Assembly: GCA_017643365.1 (NCBI GenBank)
Contig: JAEPNO010000002.1
Location: 95,849-159,848 of the forward strand
Length of the DNA stretch: 64,000 bases
From: Balneolaceae bacterium
GTDB taxonomy: Bacteria > Bacteroidota > Rhodothermia > Balneolales > Balneolaceae
Direction: 5' to 3'
Numbering within the stretch: the first letter of the stretch is position 1; each line of letters opens with the position of its first letter. Of the stretch, positions 38,322 through 48,269 are shown piece after piece. The translations under genes were made by a program, and so were the position numbers. The notes below the pieces were generated by a model. It saw only the letters and a program-made list of their open reading frames with translations, ran no database searches and was not told the origin of the DNA.

Positions 38322-39338
38322 ATGAAACTAACTACATCATACCTCGGCCTTACCTTAGAACACCCAATAGTGGCTTCTGCATCGCCACTCACAAAAACAC
38401 TGGAGGGCATCAAACACCTAGCCGATGCCCAACCGGGTGCAATAGTAATGCATTCTTTGTTTGAGGAACAGTTAAATGAAACCAGCAGTGAACTAGATCA
38501 TTATATGAGTTATGGCACCGAGAGCTTTGGTGAAGCACTCACCTATTTTCCTGAAATCGACTCGTTTGATGTAGGTCCGGATTTATATCTCGAACATATT
38601 ATGAAGGCAAAACAATACACCGATGTACCAATTATAGGTAGCTTAAACGGTTCATCAACAGGTGGCTGGATTCGCTTTGCAAAATGGATTGCCGGAGCAG
38701 GTGCCGATGCACTGGAATTGAACATCTATCATATCCCAACTGATCTGGATATAAATGGAGCTGCTATCGAAAAAAGATATCTCGATACGGTTAAACAGGT
38801 AGTTGATGCCGTTGATATTCCGGTTGCCGTAAAAATCGGACCTTTCTTCTCATCACTTCCAAATATGTGTACCAAATTGGTTGATATTGGTGTTAAAGGC
38901 ATAGTGATGTTCAACCGCTTCTATCAGCCGGATATCGATATCGATAAGCTGGAAGTAGCTCCGAATCTCACACTCAGTACTTCCGACGATTTACGACTTC
39001 CTTTACGTTGGGTCGCAATACTTAGTGGTAAAATCGATACTGATTTTGCTATTACTTCCGGTGTGCATAATGGAAGAGATGTACTTAAAGGATTACTTGC
39101 AGGGGCTAGTGTTTGTATGACAACCGCTGAACTGTTGCTTCATGGTACGGGTCGCATCGGGCAGATGAGAACCGAAATGATAGAATGGATGGAAGCCAAC
39201 GAATATGATTCAGTAAAGCAACTACAAGGTTCTATGAGTCAACAACATGTTGTAGATCCTGCTGCCTTTGAGAGATCTAACTATATGAAAATATTGAATT
39301 CCTATAAACAAGATCCAACCGGAAAGTTGATTTGGTAG
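38322..39338 (+). CDS. dihydroorotate-dehydrogenase-like TIM-barrel flavoprotein
   Basis: 338 residues. FMN-binding TIM barrel of the DHOD family: [24 protein letters not shown] at the start, [37 protein letters not shown] (a catalytic-side Lys), [20 protein letters not shown] (phosphate-binding). Genuine PyrD enzymes show NxSSPNT at the ELN position; here it is [10 protein letters not shown], so this is the DHOD-like subfamily that commonly accompanies nifJ, with an unknown substrate. The start is supported by AGGAG six bases upstream. Same operon as nifJ; perhaps an electron acceptor or donor partner (inference). Confidence 0.85.
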   Translation: MKLTTSYLGLTLEHPIVASASPLTKTLEGIKHLADAQPGAIVMHSLFEEQLNETSSELDHYMSYGTESFGEALTYFPEIDSFDVGPDLYLEHIMKAKQYTDVPIIGSLNGSSTGGWIRFAKWIAGAGADALELNIYHIPTDLDINGAAIEKRYLDTVKQVVDAVDIPVAVKIGPFFSSLPNMCTKLVDIGVKGIVMFNRFYQPDIDIDKLEVAPNLTLSTSDDLRLPLRWVAILSGKIDTDFAITSGVHNGRDVLKGLLAGASVCMTTAELLLHGTGRIGQMRTEMIEWMEANEYDSVKQLQGSMSQQHVVDPAAFERSNYMKILNSYKQDPTGKLIW

Positions 39339-39366
39339 TTAGGTAACCCCAAACTCTTTCAAAGCC

Positions 39367-39524
39367 GTCACCCCGGACTTGATCCGGGGTCTCCTTGGAC
39401 ATGCTCCAGGCTTTAATCTGGAGATCGCGAGCAAAGCAGTCACCTCGGGCAAAGACCCGAGGTCTCCATAAAGTTGCTCCGGGCGTTGTTTAGGAGATCG
39501 CGGGTCAAGTATGCCCGCGATGAC
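39367..39524. repeat. REPIN-like repeat block B
   Basis: One degenerate element (from GTCA 39367, hairpin CCCCGGA-cttga-TCCGGGG, TCTCC, spacer, GGAGA, broken right hairpin) is followed by an intact 86-bp element (39439-39524: GTCA, CCTCGGG hairpin, TCTCC, spacer, GGAGA, TCGCGGG hairpin, TGAC). It lies between nifJ/DHOD and the RCC1 protein gene. Nothing else is seen in this 340-bp gap except the hairpin at 39613. Confidence 0.9.
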
Positions 39525-39612
39525 AAATTAGACCGTCATGCCTGTAGAAGTTAGATAATTCTTTGACAAAAGTGGCATATTCGTGATTCTGTATTCAAAG
39601 CAACATAGATTT

Positions 39613-39679
39613 GAGCCGTGAGTTGTGAGCTATGAGAGGAGTTCTTTGACTCACTTCTCACAGCTCAAAGCTCACAGCT
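39613..39679. repeat. long imperfect inverted repeat at the 3' end of the RCC1 gene
   Basis: The left arm (39613-39636, GAGCCGTGAGTTGTGAGC...) and right arm (39650-39679, ...CTCACAGCTCAAAGCTCACAGCT) are complementary runs of GTGAG/CTCAC with a short loop. The right arm reaches into the stop codon of the RCC1-repeat gene. It may act as terminator or mRNA 3'-end protection, and has the look of a dispersed repeat of its own. Confidence 0.65.
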
Positions 39680-42600
39680 ATTTTATCAGCGTCATTTTCT
39701 TAGTGAGTACCTTATCCGCTACTTGTAGACGATAAATGTACATCCCCGATGCCAAGCTCGATCCATCAAATCGAATGGCATGATAGCCGGCCTCCATGGT
39801 TTGTTGATTGATCAGCTCCGCGACTTTACGTCCCAGCACATCGAACACTTGCAGGCTGACTAACGCATTTTGTGGCAGGCCAAATTCTATCACCGAACTT
39901 GGGTTGAATGGATTCGGATAATTCTGGCTAAGCTCCAACACGGTTGGCAGATCGATGATCGCTTCGTTTGCAACAGCGGAGCTTGGCGTGATGACGAGTA
40001 CAAAACGTTCATCGCCCGAGGCATCGTTTTGCACTTGCTTGAGTCGAGGCGTATGCAGCAGACTCACTTCCTGCGTTGCACGTTTTTGCTTCGATCCGAT
40101 TTCGAAGCTGTAGGATTCCGATAAATCCGTGGTGATGTCGAGCTGGGTATCATGCAAAGATATTTCCCATCCTTCGGGCATATCAAGACCTGATAATTGT
40201 ATGGTATGTTCACCCGAGTTTGTGCTTTCAATATGCAGTGGTAGGCGGATTTCGTTTTCGGTAAACGGCAACGCGTTAATATCAAGCAGTACGCTGTCTG
40301 TTTTGGTGGCAAGCAGCACATATTCGGCACTGAGTGGTTGTAATTTCAGCGCATCTAGATTATCGATTCCGGTTTCAGCTTCGTCAGAAAACATGACCCA
40401 GAGTTCGTTGGCTAATTCTGAATTGTTCAGCTTTAGTGATAGCCACGGCGTTTGAGTTTGTTGAACTTGCTTTCCTAAAAATCGGGTTTTATTCCCGGTT
40501 TTGGCTGCCTGGGGCACTTGCAGCGTCGGATCAGCGCCCGTGGTTTGCACAAAGAAACCGTTGAAAGCCCCGATTTCACCATCGCTTAAATCGCCGAGTG
40601 AGCCGTTCCACGTCTTCCAATCGCTGGAGTTATTATCCCACACATACACCGAGTTCGAAAGATTTGTTTTTGTGAAACTGTCCCAATCCACATCTTGCTT
40701 AAATGGATTTCCGAGCAGCGTCCAGCCATTTACGTTGGTGTTGAGCAGACTGGTTAGCGTCTGATCGCTTTGTGGTTCGATGCCTTCCACATTCATGGTT
40801 TTCGGGAAGCCCGCATCACCCGCCACATCAGGGCCGTTGTCATCGCTGAATACGTAAGCCAGCACGCCGGATCCGGGTGTGTACGCCGTGTTCAAATCAC
40901 TAAGAGCATTCCAGTTCGAGGCTTCAGACGTTGCCGTAGCCGTGCTCCACGTGTACACATTCGGTGTTCCATTTGAGACCGAAGCGCCGGCCATCCCTTG
41001 CGTCCATCGCCCTTTAAACAGTGTGGAGTACGAAGAATCCGCCACCGGGCTCGACATAAATCTCCAGCCTTGGCTTCCGGTTAGACTCTGGTCCACTTCC
41101 CCATAATTCTGGATGGCGTATTTTTTCATCAAATAGCTTTCAACTTCATTTCGGTCGTTTTCGCTGAGGATAGAATTGTAGATTATCACTTCAGCTATGT
41201 CTCCATCAAACTGATACGAGTTATCAAATCGAATGCCCAGATACAGATTTCCGGAATATGAGCTATGTGCATTGGAACTGTCGATGGTTGAGATCGAGCG
41301 ATTCACTTTTACCTTTCCGAATGTACTTGTGGCTTCTACATTGTAAAGATGAGCTTCGGCATCGGAATAATCCCCAATACTTCCTGCATCGATGTAGTTA
41401 CCGGAGTTTGGGATGAATCTCGCTCCGGCAGATCCGTTTATGTGAAGCTCAAAGTTTTCGATGCTACCGGCCATCAAAAAGGCAGTACTGGAGTTAATGG
41501 TTCTGGTTTTGGCTACAATAAACGCCTCATAATCGTTGTTTTGGATTCCTAAATCTGCTGCAGTCGGTAGTGTGATGTAATTCAACCCACTTCGGATACG
41601 CAGCCCTGTCTGGCCGTTGATGGCACTATCCTGTACTACAGGGCGGCGCAACAGATTATCCTGCGTGGCATCGTGATCGTTACCGCTAAGATCTGCCCAT
41701 ACCGAAATGGAATCGTTGCTGGTGGTAAAGCCACGACCGGCATCGAGGTGGAGAGCTAAATTATTTGATGGAAGTGGTGAAGTTAGCCAGTTGAAATTTG
41801 CAATGGGTTGAGGGGTTTCATCGCCCGATTCAGGCAAGCCATTGCCTAGTGCTCCTAACCTTTTTAAAGTAAGCTCATCTGATCCAAAGCTTAATAACGT
41901 ACCCTCATCCAAAATAGCTAATCCATGTTCCTCGTGTGAACTTACTGCAATGGCCTTTTTTCCTAAAATCTCGCTGTTATCTAACAGGGTTGGTTCGGTT
42001 TTGTCGGTAAATCTTGAGCCTTCAATGCCAACTCTATATGTATTACCAAAACTGTATACAGTGCCATCTTCCATTAACAACATAGTTGATTTAATTCCTG
42101 CACTTACGGCGATGGGTTTTTTACCGGAAATATTAGCACTCGTGATTTTTGTAGGGGTGTAATTGTCTGTTTTGTTGCCAAGACCTAACTGACCTTCGTT
42201 ATTTTCCCCAAATGCATACGCCGAGGAATCGGAAGCGATAAGTATAAAATGTGCACCTACACTCGAAACTTGGCCAATATCACCCGCAATAAATTGTTTT
42301 CCCAGCGCTGTAACATGAGAAGCTTCGGTTGGAACATTCACATTGTTTGTGTTGCCATAGCCCATTTCACCATTCCCACCATTGCCCCAAATATATACAG
42401 TGCCATCGGTGGTTATAAGCATGCTATTCTGAGCTCCGGCGGCAATCTTGGAGATGGTTTTACCGGATAAATTTGGATGAGATATTTCGGTTGCGATCAT
42501 TCTGTTGTTGAAATCACCGAGCCCGAGTTGTCCGGTACTATTATCTCCAAACCCAAAAAGAGTGCCGTCTTCGGCAAGTAATAATGTATGCGAGATAGCA

Positions 42601-44207
42601 CCAGTACCACTTTGATTATTCGAAGTAGTACTGATCTCTACAATTTTTTTGCTTCCAATATTGGTGTGATCGATTAAGGTTGGAACATGAACATTTAAGC
42701 TGTCGCCGGTTCCTAAATATCCATTAATCCCTAACCCAAAAGCATATACTTTACCCTCATCAGAAAGTAGAAACGTACGCTCTCCTGCTGCAGCCACCTT
42801 CGTAAAAGTTTTGCCACTAATGTTAGAATGCTCAAGTAAGGTTGGTCGAGAAATGGTTCGCTTAGCAGTACGGCCTAAATAGCTAATCGTTGAGTCGGAA
42901 TATGAACCGCCGAAACTATATACCTTTCCGCTATTACTTAATAAGAAGCTAACTTCATCACCTGCAAACACATTGTTTATTCTGTCTCCTGCATAGTTGG
43001 TAGAATCAACCTTCATAACCTTTTTAGAGATTGCGTTATATTTAGAACCCAATTCACCATCTCCACCATCTCCTACACTGAATACTGTACCATCTTCAGA
43101 TAAAAACAGTGTGTGTAATGGCGCAGCATATAGTTTAGCGATAGGTTTGCCCCCGAAGTATGAGGTATCAATTTCTGTTGGATTTAAAACAGTGGATGTT
43201 GCTTCTAAACCCAAGGCATAAAATGTTTCTCCAAAAGCAAATACCACCCCATCTTTATCTATTAAAAAACCATTTTCCTCACTTTTTGAAATATCAACAA
43301 ATTTTCTACCTGAAATATTAGCATGGGTGAGCTGTGTTGGGTTTACAATGGCGGCACTTAAAGTTCCTTGACCTAAACCGGCTAGGTGATTTCCCCAGCT
43401 AAACACCGTACTATCTGCCATTAAAAATAAACTAGAATCATAACCTCCAATCATTTTCAAAATTTGTTTACCTCCAAATTGGGAGCTAGAAATTAATGTA
43501 GGTTCGATCTTTGTGCTTGTAGATCCATCTCCTAGTTGTCCACTTCCATTCCCGCCAAACGCGAACAAAGAATCGTTATTAGCTAAAAGAAAAGTGTGAT
43601 TAGCCCCTGTTGCAATTTGAGCAATAGAATAGCCATTTAGATTACTATGGGTGAGCTTAGTGGGTACCAATATTTGTGATGGCGTTGTCGAACCAATTCC
43701 AAGATACCCATTGTGATTATTACCCATCACAAATACTTCTCCCGAATCTGAAAGTAGAACACTGAAGTCTTCACCAGCTTGAATATCGATAATTTTCACC
43801 CCGGCTAAACTATCATGGGTAATTGGAGTCGGTTCAAACCGTTCAACCATATCGCCTAATCCCAGCTGACCATAGGTATTGTCGCCAAATCCAAAAACGG
43901 TACCATCGTCAGCTAGTAATAATGCAAATGTTCTTGTAGTCTCATTACTAACTGCCACATCAATAATGGTATAGCCATTCAAATTTGAATGGGTAAGTGC
44001 CGTAGCAATTTCGTTATGCGTCAGTGATGATTGCCCCAGGCTACCATAGCTACCTGACCCAAAGGTATAGACTTTACCCTGATCAGTTAAAATTACACTT
44101 TGGGACCTACCCACTGCAATTTGGGGCTCTATATCTTGCGCATATGCACCAGTTATTGTTAATGAGATTAGAATTATCCCGAATAAGCTTGCCTGAAATG
44201 ATTTCAT
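39678..44207 (-). CDS. T9SS-secreted RCC1-repeat protein
   Basis: 1509 residues. Signal peptide 1-23 (ending GAYA). About 25-800 is a long series of RCC1-type repeats with the unit VFGFGDNTYGQLGLGD...EPTPI and ...LSDSGEV between, enough for two seven-bladed propellers. A LamG-like domain follows (about 816-1030, LHLDAGRGFTTSNDSISVWADLSGNDHDA). A C-terminal module (about 1045-1420, GRWTQGM, WTLLGNPF) precedes the T9SS type A sorting domain (about 1422-1509, YPNPFNPSSVIEFG...MTLIK). It is likely exposed at the surface or released; RCC1 propellers bind proteins, but the ligand is unknown. Not adjacent to a sensor, unlike the two FG-GAP giants. Confidence 0.88.
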   Translation of the reverse strand: MKSFQASLFGIILISLTITGAYAQDIEPQIAVGRSQSVILTDQGKVYTFGSGSYGSLGQSSLTHNEIATALTHSNLNGYTIIDVAVSNETTRTFALLLADDGTVFGFGDNTYGQLGLGDMVERFEPTPITHDSLAGVKIIDIQAGEDFSVLLSDSGEVFVMGNNHNGYLGIGSTTPSQILVPTKLTHSNLNGYSIAQIATGANHTFLLANNDSLFAFGGNGSGQLGDGSTSTKIEPTLISSSQFGGKQILKMIGGYDSSLFLMADSTVFSWGNHLAGLGQGTLSAAIVNPTQLTHANISGRKFVDISKSEENGFLIDKDGVVFAFGETFYALGLEATSTVLNPTEIDTSYFGGKPIAKLYAAPLHTLFLSEDGTVFSVGDGGDGELGSKYNAISKKVMKVDSTNYAGDRINNVFAGDEVSFLLSNSGKVYSFGGSYSDSTISYLGRTAKRTISRPTLLEHSNISGKTFTKVAAAGERTFLLSDEGKVYAFGLGINGYLGTGDSLNVHVPTLIDHTNIGSKKIVEISTTSNNQSGTGAISHTLLLAEDGTLFGFGDNSTGQLGLGDFNNRMIATEISHPNLSGKTISKIAAGAQNSMLITTDGTVYIWGNGGNGEMGYGNTNNVNVPTEASHVTALGKQFIAGDIGQVSSVGAHFILIASDSSAYAFGENNEGQLGLGNKTDNYTPTKITSANISGKKPIAVSAGIKSTMLLMEDGTVYSFGNTYRVGIEGSRFTDKTEPTLLDNSEILGKKAIAVSSHEEHGLAILDEGTLLSFGSDELTLKRLGALGNGLPESGDETPQPIANFNWLTSPLPSNNLALHLDAGRGFTTSNDSISVWADLSGNDHDATQDNLLRRPVVQDSAINGQTGLRIRSGLNYITLPTAADLGIQNNDYEAFIVAKTRTINSSTAFLMAGSIENFELHINGSAGARFIPNSGNYIDAGSIGDYSDAEAHLYNVEATSTFGKVKVNRSISTIDSSNAHSSYSGNLYLGIRFDNSYQFDGDIAEVIIYNSILSENDRNEVESYLMKKYAIQNYGEVDQSLTGSQGWRFMSSPVADSSYSTLFKGRWTQGMAGASVSNGTPNVYTWSTATATSEASNWNALSDLNTAYTPGSGVLAYVFSDDNGPDVAGDAGFPKTMNVEGIEPQSDQTLTSLLNTNVNGWTLLGNPFKQDVDWDSFTKTNLSNSVYVWDNNSSDWKTWNGSLGDLSDGEIGAFNGFFVQTTGADPTLQVPQAAKTGNKTRFLGKQVQQTQTPWLSLKLNNSELANELWVMFSDEAETGIDNLDALKLQPLSAEYVLLATKTDSVLLDINALPFTENEIRLPLHIESTNSGEHTIQLSGLDMPEGWEISLHDTQLDITTDLSESYSFEIGSKQKRATQEVSLLHTPRLKQVQNDASGDERFVLVITPSSAVANEAIIDLPTVLELSQNYPNPFNPSSVIEFGLPQNALVSLQVFDVLGRKVAELINQQTMEAGYHAIRFDGSSLASGMYIYRLQVADKVLTKKMTLIK

Positions 44208-44324
44208 AACTTTGAATGATATATGATTACTCTGTACTCAAAAAATATATAAAACTTCAGGTTTTGTAGATGTGCCAATTATCTGTGCAGATGTGCCAAA
44301 TTCACTCTGGACACCGTTTTAGCC

Positions 44325-44714
44325 GTCACCCCAGACTTGATTAAAACAGTCACCCCGTGCCCTTTTAAAGCCCGTCACCCCGGACTTGATCCGGGGTCTC
44401 CTTGAACCTGCTCGAGGCCTCAATCAGGAGATCGCGGATCAGGTATGTCCGCGATGACGAAATAGATATTTGGAGACTGCGGGTCAAGTATGCCCGCAGT
44501 GACAATTTAGACCGTCATGCCGTGCTTGACACGGCATCTCCAATACATACCCAGGCGGTGTTCGGGAGATCACGGGTCACCAAAGCCGGTCACCCCGGAC
44601 TTGATCCGGGGTCTCCTTGAACATGCACCGGGCTTTAATCAGGAGATCGCGGATCAGGTTTGTCCGCGATGACGGGGTGGTAAAAGGAGATCGCGGGTCT
44701 TTGCCCGTGATGAC
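44325..44714. repeat. REPIN-like repeat block C, 3' side of the GIY-YIG gene
   Basis: Left-half fragments at 44325 and 44349, intact 85-bp elements at 44374-44458 and 44589-44673, a right half at 44472-44503, an element starting GTCA 44514 with stem GCCGTG and a broken right side, and a right half at 44686-44714. The last ends with TGAC 2 bp before the GIY-YIG stop codon. Stems differ between copies but stay paired. Peptides read from it (such as GLDPGSP-like strings) are not genes. Confidence 0.9.
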
Positions 44715-44716
44715 AA

Positions 44717-45007
44717 TTAGATATAAATATCTTCCCAGAGGTCTTTCATCTCCGGGTTTATAGTCTTGATCAGTTCAATTTTCCATGCTCGCTTCCACTT
44801 CTTCACTCTCTTTTCTGCGGCAATGGCTTCGTACATTGATGGGAACTCTGTGTAGTACATCAAATCATGAACATTATATTTGCTGGTGAACTTTGATCCT
44901 TTCTCGAATTTATGTTGATAAATTCGATTGATTAAAGCCGATGTTACACCTGTGTAAAATACAGTTCGGTGTTTGTTTGCGAGTATGTACATGTATCCGG
45001 GTTTCAT
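44717..45007 (-). CDS. small GIY-YIG nuclease-family protein
   Basis: 96 residues, the usual size of stand-alone UvrC/YhbQ-type GIY-YIG domains. The motif is MYIL (6-9) with FYTG (17-20), catalytic Arg28 in INRIYQHK, and Glu65 in AAEKRVKKWKR. Such domains cut DNA by metal-dependent hydrolysis, though many stand-alone members have unproven activity. It is isolated, on the same strand as its neighbours, and boxed in by REPIN-like elements: one half-element ends 2 bp from its stop codon and another begins 48 bp before its start. This suggests it may travel with, or act on, the repeats (inference). Confidence 0.85.
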   Translation of the reverse strand: MKPGYMYILANKHRTVFYTGVTSALINRIYQHKFEKGSKFTSKYNVHDLMYYTEFPSMYEAIAAEKRVKKWKRAWKIELIKTINPEMKDLWEDIYI

Positions 45008-45054
45008 ACTATGTAAGACTCTTTGGAAGGGAAGTCCTTACAGTTTTTTTTTGC

Positions 45055-45376
45055 AGTCACCCCGGGCGTTGATAAGGAGACTGCGGGTCAAGTATGCCCG
45101 CAGTGACGATTAAAACACAAAATAAGAAAGCCCGTCACCCCGGACTCTTTCAAAGAAGTCACCCCGTGCTCGACACGGGGTCTCCATAAAGTTGCCCCGG
45201 GCCTCAATCAGGAGATCGCGGATCAGGTATGTCCGCGATGACAATTTAGAACGTCATGCCGTGCTTGACACGGCATCTCCAATACATGCCCAGGCGGTGA
45301 TTGGGAGATCGCGGGTCTTCGCCCACGATGACGAGATTGTAAATAGAGATCGCGGGTCAAGTATGCCCGCAGTGAC
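45055..45376. repeat. REPIN-like repeat block D, 5' side of the GIY-YIG gene
   Basis: A short element lacking its left hairpin (45055-45107), a left fragment (45134), intact elements at 45158-45242 (85 bp) and 45253-45332 (80 bp, stem GCCGTG on the left), and a right half ending TGAC 45376. It fills the gap between the GIY-YIG gene and the 7TMR-DISM hybrid kinase. Confidence 0.9.
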
Positions 45377-45405
45377 GAGGTAGATAACGGGAGATGACGA
45401 GTTAA

Positions 45406-48183
45406 TTAATTCAGCGGATGCTCACCGAAGCGTTGTTCGTAGGCTTTACGGAAGCTGGTGGCACTTTTATAACCAACGGCTGCAGCTAGTTCTTCCAGGC
45501 GAAGGCTGTCATTCCCGGCAACCATCGTTCGTGCTGTAGTAAGGCGTACTTCACGGATGAATTCGGCTGGAGTCATGCCCGTTTCAGATTGAATGTTTCT
45601 GTAAAACGAACGCCTGCTTTGCGCAAATTCGTTGGCAATAAAATCGACCGTAAGATTGCTATTTTGCAAATTATCTGAGACAAATTGAGCTACTTTTTCT
45701 GCAAAATTACTGTCTGCTTCTACGCTTTCTGCTTCCATCGAAAGTCGAATGGTTTTACGCCGATTATAGTAGTTAAGCAGGTTTTTAATCTTGAGCACTA
45801 AATGGTCGGGCACGAAGGGTTTTGTAATATAATCCACAACTCCAATTCGTAATAAATGCAGCTTATCATCTTCCAAAGCTTTTGCCGTAAGAACCAATAT
45901 CGGGACATCCTTCCATTTCGGATTCTTTTTCAGTTCTTCAACTAATTCAAGCCCGCCCATTACCGGCATCATTAAATCGGTTACAATAATATCGGGTGTG
46001 AATGCATCGAGAACCTCCAGCGCATGCTTCCCGTTTTTTGCTTGTTTGATGGTGCCCACATCCGATAAAATCCCGCTCACATAATCCATCATATCGGCGT
46101 TATCTTCTACCAACAGAATGTTGAATGATTTGGGAGCCTCTGCACGGTTGATTTCTTTAATAACCGGTTCCTCTTCATCTATTGTGTCATTTTCTAGCAC
46201 AATCACATCAGTACTTGGCACATCAGAAATTGGTAATTCGAGCTTAAAACACGCCCCTAATCCAGTATTTGGCTCTAGCATCAAATCACCACCATGTAAG
46301 CGAGCTAAAGAGCGGCTGAGCTCTAATCCAACTCCCATCCCCTCCACATATTCTTCATCTTGTTTTTTGATTCGATGGAATCGCTCGAAAATTTGTTCTT
46401 TCTCGCTTTCGGGGATTCCCGGTCCGGTATCCTGAACACTTACATAAAACATTTGATCTTTTACTCCGGTACTTACCGTGATTTTACCACCATCGTGAGT
46501 GAATTTAATGGCGTTGGAAATCAGATTGTTGATCATCACTTCCACTTTTGTCCGATCAGCATAAAGCACTGCATTTTGTGCCTCGGGATGCAGGTAAAGT
46601 TCGTGACCGTGGTTTTCTGCAAGCGATCGAAACGATTCCACGGATATCTTGACCAAATTATCCGCATCGTAATATTTTTGATTCAAGCTGAGGTGATTTT
46701 TATCTGCCTTAGTGAGATCAATAATTTGATTCACCATATCATGAAGTCGATTCATGTTTCGATTCATCACCCTTAGGTCTTTTTTTGCCTCCTCGCTTAC
46801 ATATCCGTTGTTATTAATCACTTTATTTAACAGACCTTTGCTTATGGTAAGTGGGGTTCTGAATTCGTGCGAAATATTGGCGAAAAATCGATTTTGGAAC
46901 TCGTTTGCAGTTTCTAAATCTGCAGTTCGATCACGTACTTTTTTCTCCAACGTGGTTATCAAATTCGCATAACTCGCAGCAATGTTAAAGGTTAGCGAGA
47001 TAGGAATGCCGGTATAGGCCATCAATACAATCACCAAGAAAAACCAAATATTTAGATACCCAAGTGCTACATAAAATGTAACATACAGTACAGCGCCGCC
47101 TATGGTTAGTACCAAGCCGGTAACTATAGTACCAATTTTTGCTGCCGGATTATTTTTCTTTGCTTCGAAAAGCGAATAGATGCCATAAATGAGGGTGAGA
47201 ATGGCCATCACCGGATGAAGAATATTTAAAAAAGTTGGGGAAAATGTGGCTGCATATAACCCAAGGATTACAGAAATAATTAAAGCAGAAGTAAGTGACT
47301 TCCAAGGGATCGGTATCTCGAAAATTTTGCGGATTGCAATCAAAAAGAAATACACTACAAACAGAAAGGAGATCGCGTAGGAATATTGATAAAAGTACAC
47401 ATAGGAATACGACCAATTGATGATGGTATCGCTCATCGAAGTAAGCGCATGGAACAGCATAAAAAAGGTGGTAAGGCTAATGTATTTGTGGTATTGCTCC
47501 CGAAATTGATATGCTAAATAACTTTGCATTACCAAAAGAAGAAGCAACAACATACAAGCACCGCCAAAAATGAAGGCTCTGTATCGTCGTAAATCTAAAA
47601 TTTCATTACTGTTTAGATAAACCCAGACTCCATGTTCGGAGAGTCGGTAGGGCTTAAAAAGCTCTGGATAGGTGTGCTCAGAATATTCTATGAGCAAATA
47701 ATTAATACCCTCGCGTAGAATAATCCCTTCACTAAATCCATTTACAAACAGGGAAAGCGTTTCATCATCTGGAGTTGGAGAGGGATTTCCGGCGGTTAAA
47801 ATAAGATGCCCATTTAGCCAGATTCTAGCAGGCTCCGGATTTGAATACATGAGCTCCCATTGTCGTCCGGCAAGTGATGCATCTACATGAAACTCTAGTT
47901 CGAACCAGCCATAATCATTCCACTCAGGAAGAGCTTTAAGTTCGCGCATGTCGTTTACCGAACCGGGGATGGTATTTTCTAAATTCTTTCGATCTGCAAT
48001 GGTGTCCGGCTTAGAAAAAGAAAACTGCCATGCGTCCAATTGATAAAGCAGAATGTTACCTGCACTATTGGTATCTGCTAAAGACAAATACAATGCTGAA
48101 TCGGATTGAGCAAAAGCGCCATGTCCCAATGGCAAGAACCAAAGTGTGGCAAAGATCAACCATCGAAAAAGCTTTGTTAGCAT
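45406..48183 (-). CDS. 7TMR-DISM hybrid histidine kinase with receiver and AraC output
   Basis: 925 residues. Signal peptide 1-25. An extracytoplasmic 7TMR-DISM-type domain (about 30-195, jelly-roll-like, WNDYGWFELEFHVDASLAGRQWEL) is followed by seven membrane helices (about 205-405). Then a HisKA with His439 (ANISHEFRTPLT), an HATPase (NLISNAIKF, DTGPGIPESEKEQIFERF, GMGVGLELSRSLA), a receiver with Asp736 (IIVTDLMMPVMGG) and Lys in FVP context, and an AraC-type HTH (about 820-925, SRRSFYRNIQSETGMTPAEFIREVRL, VGYKSATSFRKAYEQRFGEHP). It senses a signal and regulates DNA in one protein. It ends the second surface-protein module. Confidence 0.9.
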   Translation of the reverse strand: MLTKLFRWLIFATLWFLPLGHGAFAQSDSALYLSLADTNSAGNILLYQLDAWQFSFSKPDTIADRKNLENTIPGSVNDMRELKALPEWNDYGWFELEFHVDASLAGRQWELMYSNPEPARIWLNGHLILTAGNPSPTPDDETLSLFVNGFSEGIILREGINYLLIEYSEHTYPELFKPYRLSEHGVWVYLNSNEILDLRRYRAFIFGGACMLLLLLLVMQSYLAYQFREQYHKYISLTTFFMLFHALTSMSDTIINWSYSYVYFYQYSYAISFLFVVYFFLIAIRKIFEIPIPWKSLTSALIISVILGLYAATFSPTFLNILHPVMAILTLIYGIYSLFEAKKNNPAAKIGTIVTGLVLTIGGAVLYVTFYVALGYLNIWFFLVIVLMAYTGIPISLTFNIAASYANLITTLEKKVRDRTADLETANEFQNRFFANISHEFRTPLTISKGLLNKVINNNGYVSEEAKKDLRVMNRNMNRLHDMVNQIIDLTKADKNHLSLNQKYYDADNLVKISVESFRSLAENHGHELYLHPEAQNAVLYADRTKVEVMINNLISNAIKFTHDGGKITVSTGVKDQMFYVSVQDTGPGIPESEKEQIFERFHRIKKQDEEYVEGMGVGLELSRSLARLHGGDLMLEPNTGLGACFKLELPISDVPSTDVIVLENDTIDEEEPVIKEINRAEAPKSFNILLVEDNADMMDYVSGILSDVGTIKQAKNGKHALEVLDAFTPDIIVTDLMMPVMGGLELVEELKKNPKWKDVPILVLTAKALEDDKLHLLRIGVVDYITKPFVPDHLVLKIKNLLNYYNRRKTIRLSMEAESVEADSNFAEKVAQFVSDNLQNSNLTVDFIANEFAQSRRSFYRNIQSETGMTPAEFIREVRLTTARTMVAGNDSLRLEELAAAVGYKSATSFRKAYEQRFGEHPLN

Positions 48184-48269
48184 GTTTAGTTATCTAATAA
48201 AATTCTTATCAACAAACATACTAATTAATATATGATTTACCTTTAAAAATGGTCCTTTATCGGAAGAAT

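Noticed and set aside
38322-39338. Genuine pyrimidine-biosynthesis PyrD
   Set aside because: The NxSSPNT segment is replaced by [10 protein letters not shown], and the gene sits with nifJ as the DHOD-like subfamily does.
44402-44620. Small reading frames inside the repeat blocks (also 45192-45383, 20026-20279, 63097-63333)
   Set aside because: They translate palindromic repeats (SIRRSRIRYVRDD, GLDPGSP-like strings) and recur wherever the repeats occur; no independent coding signal.
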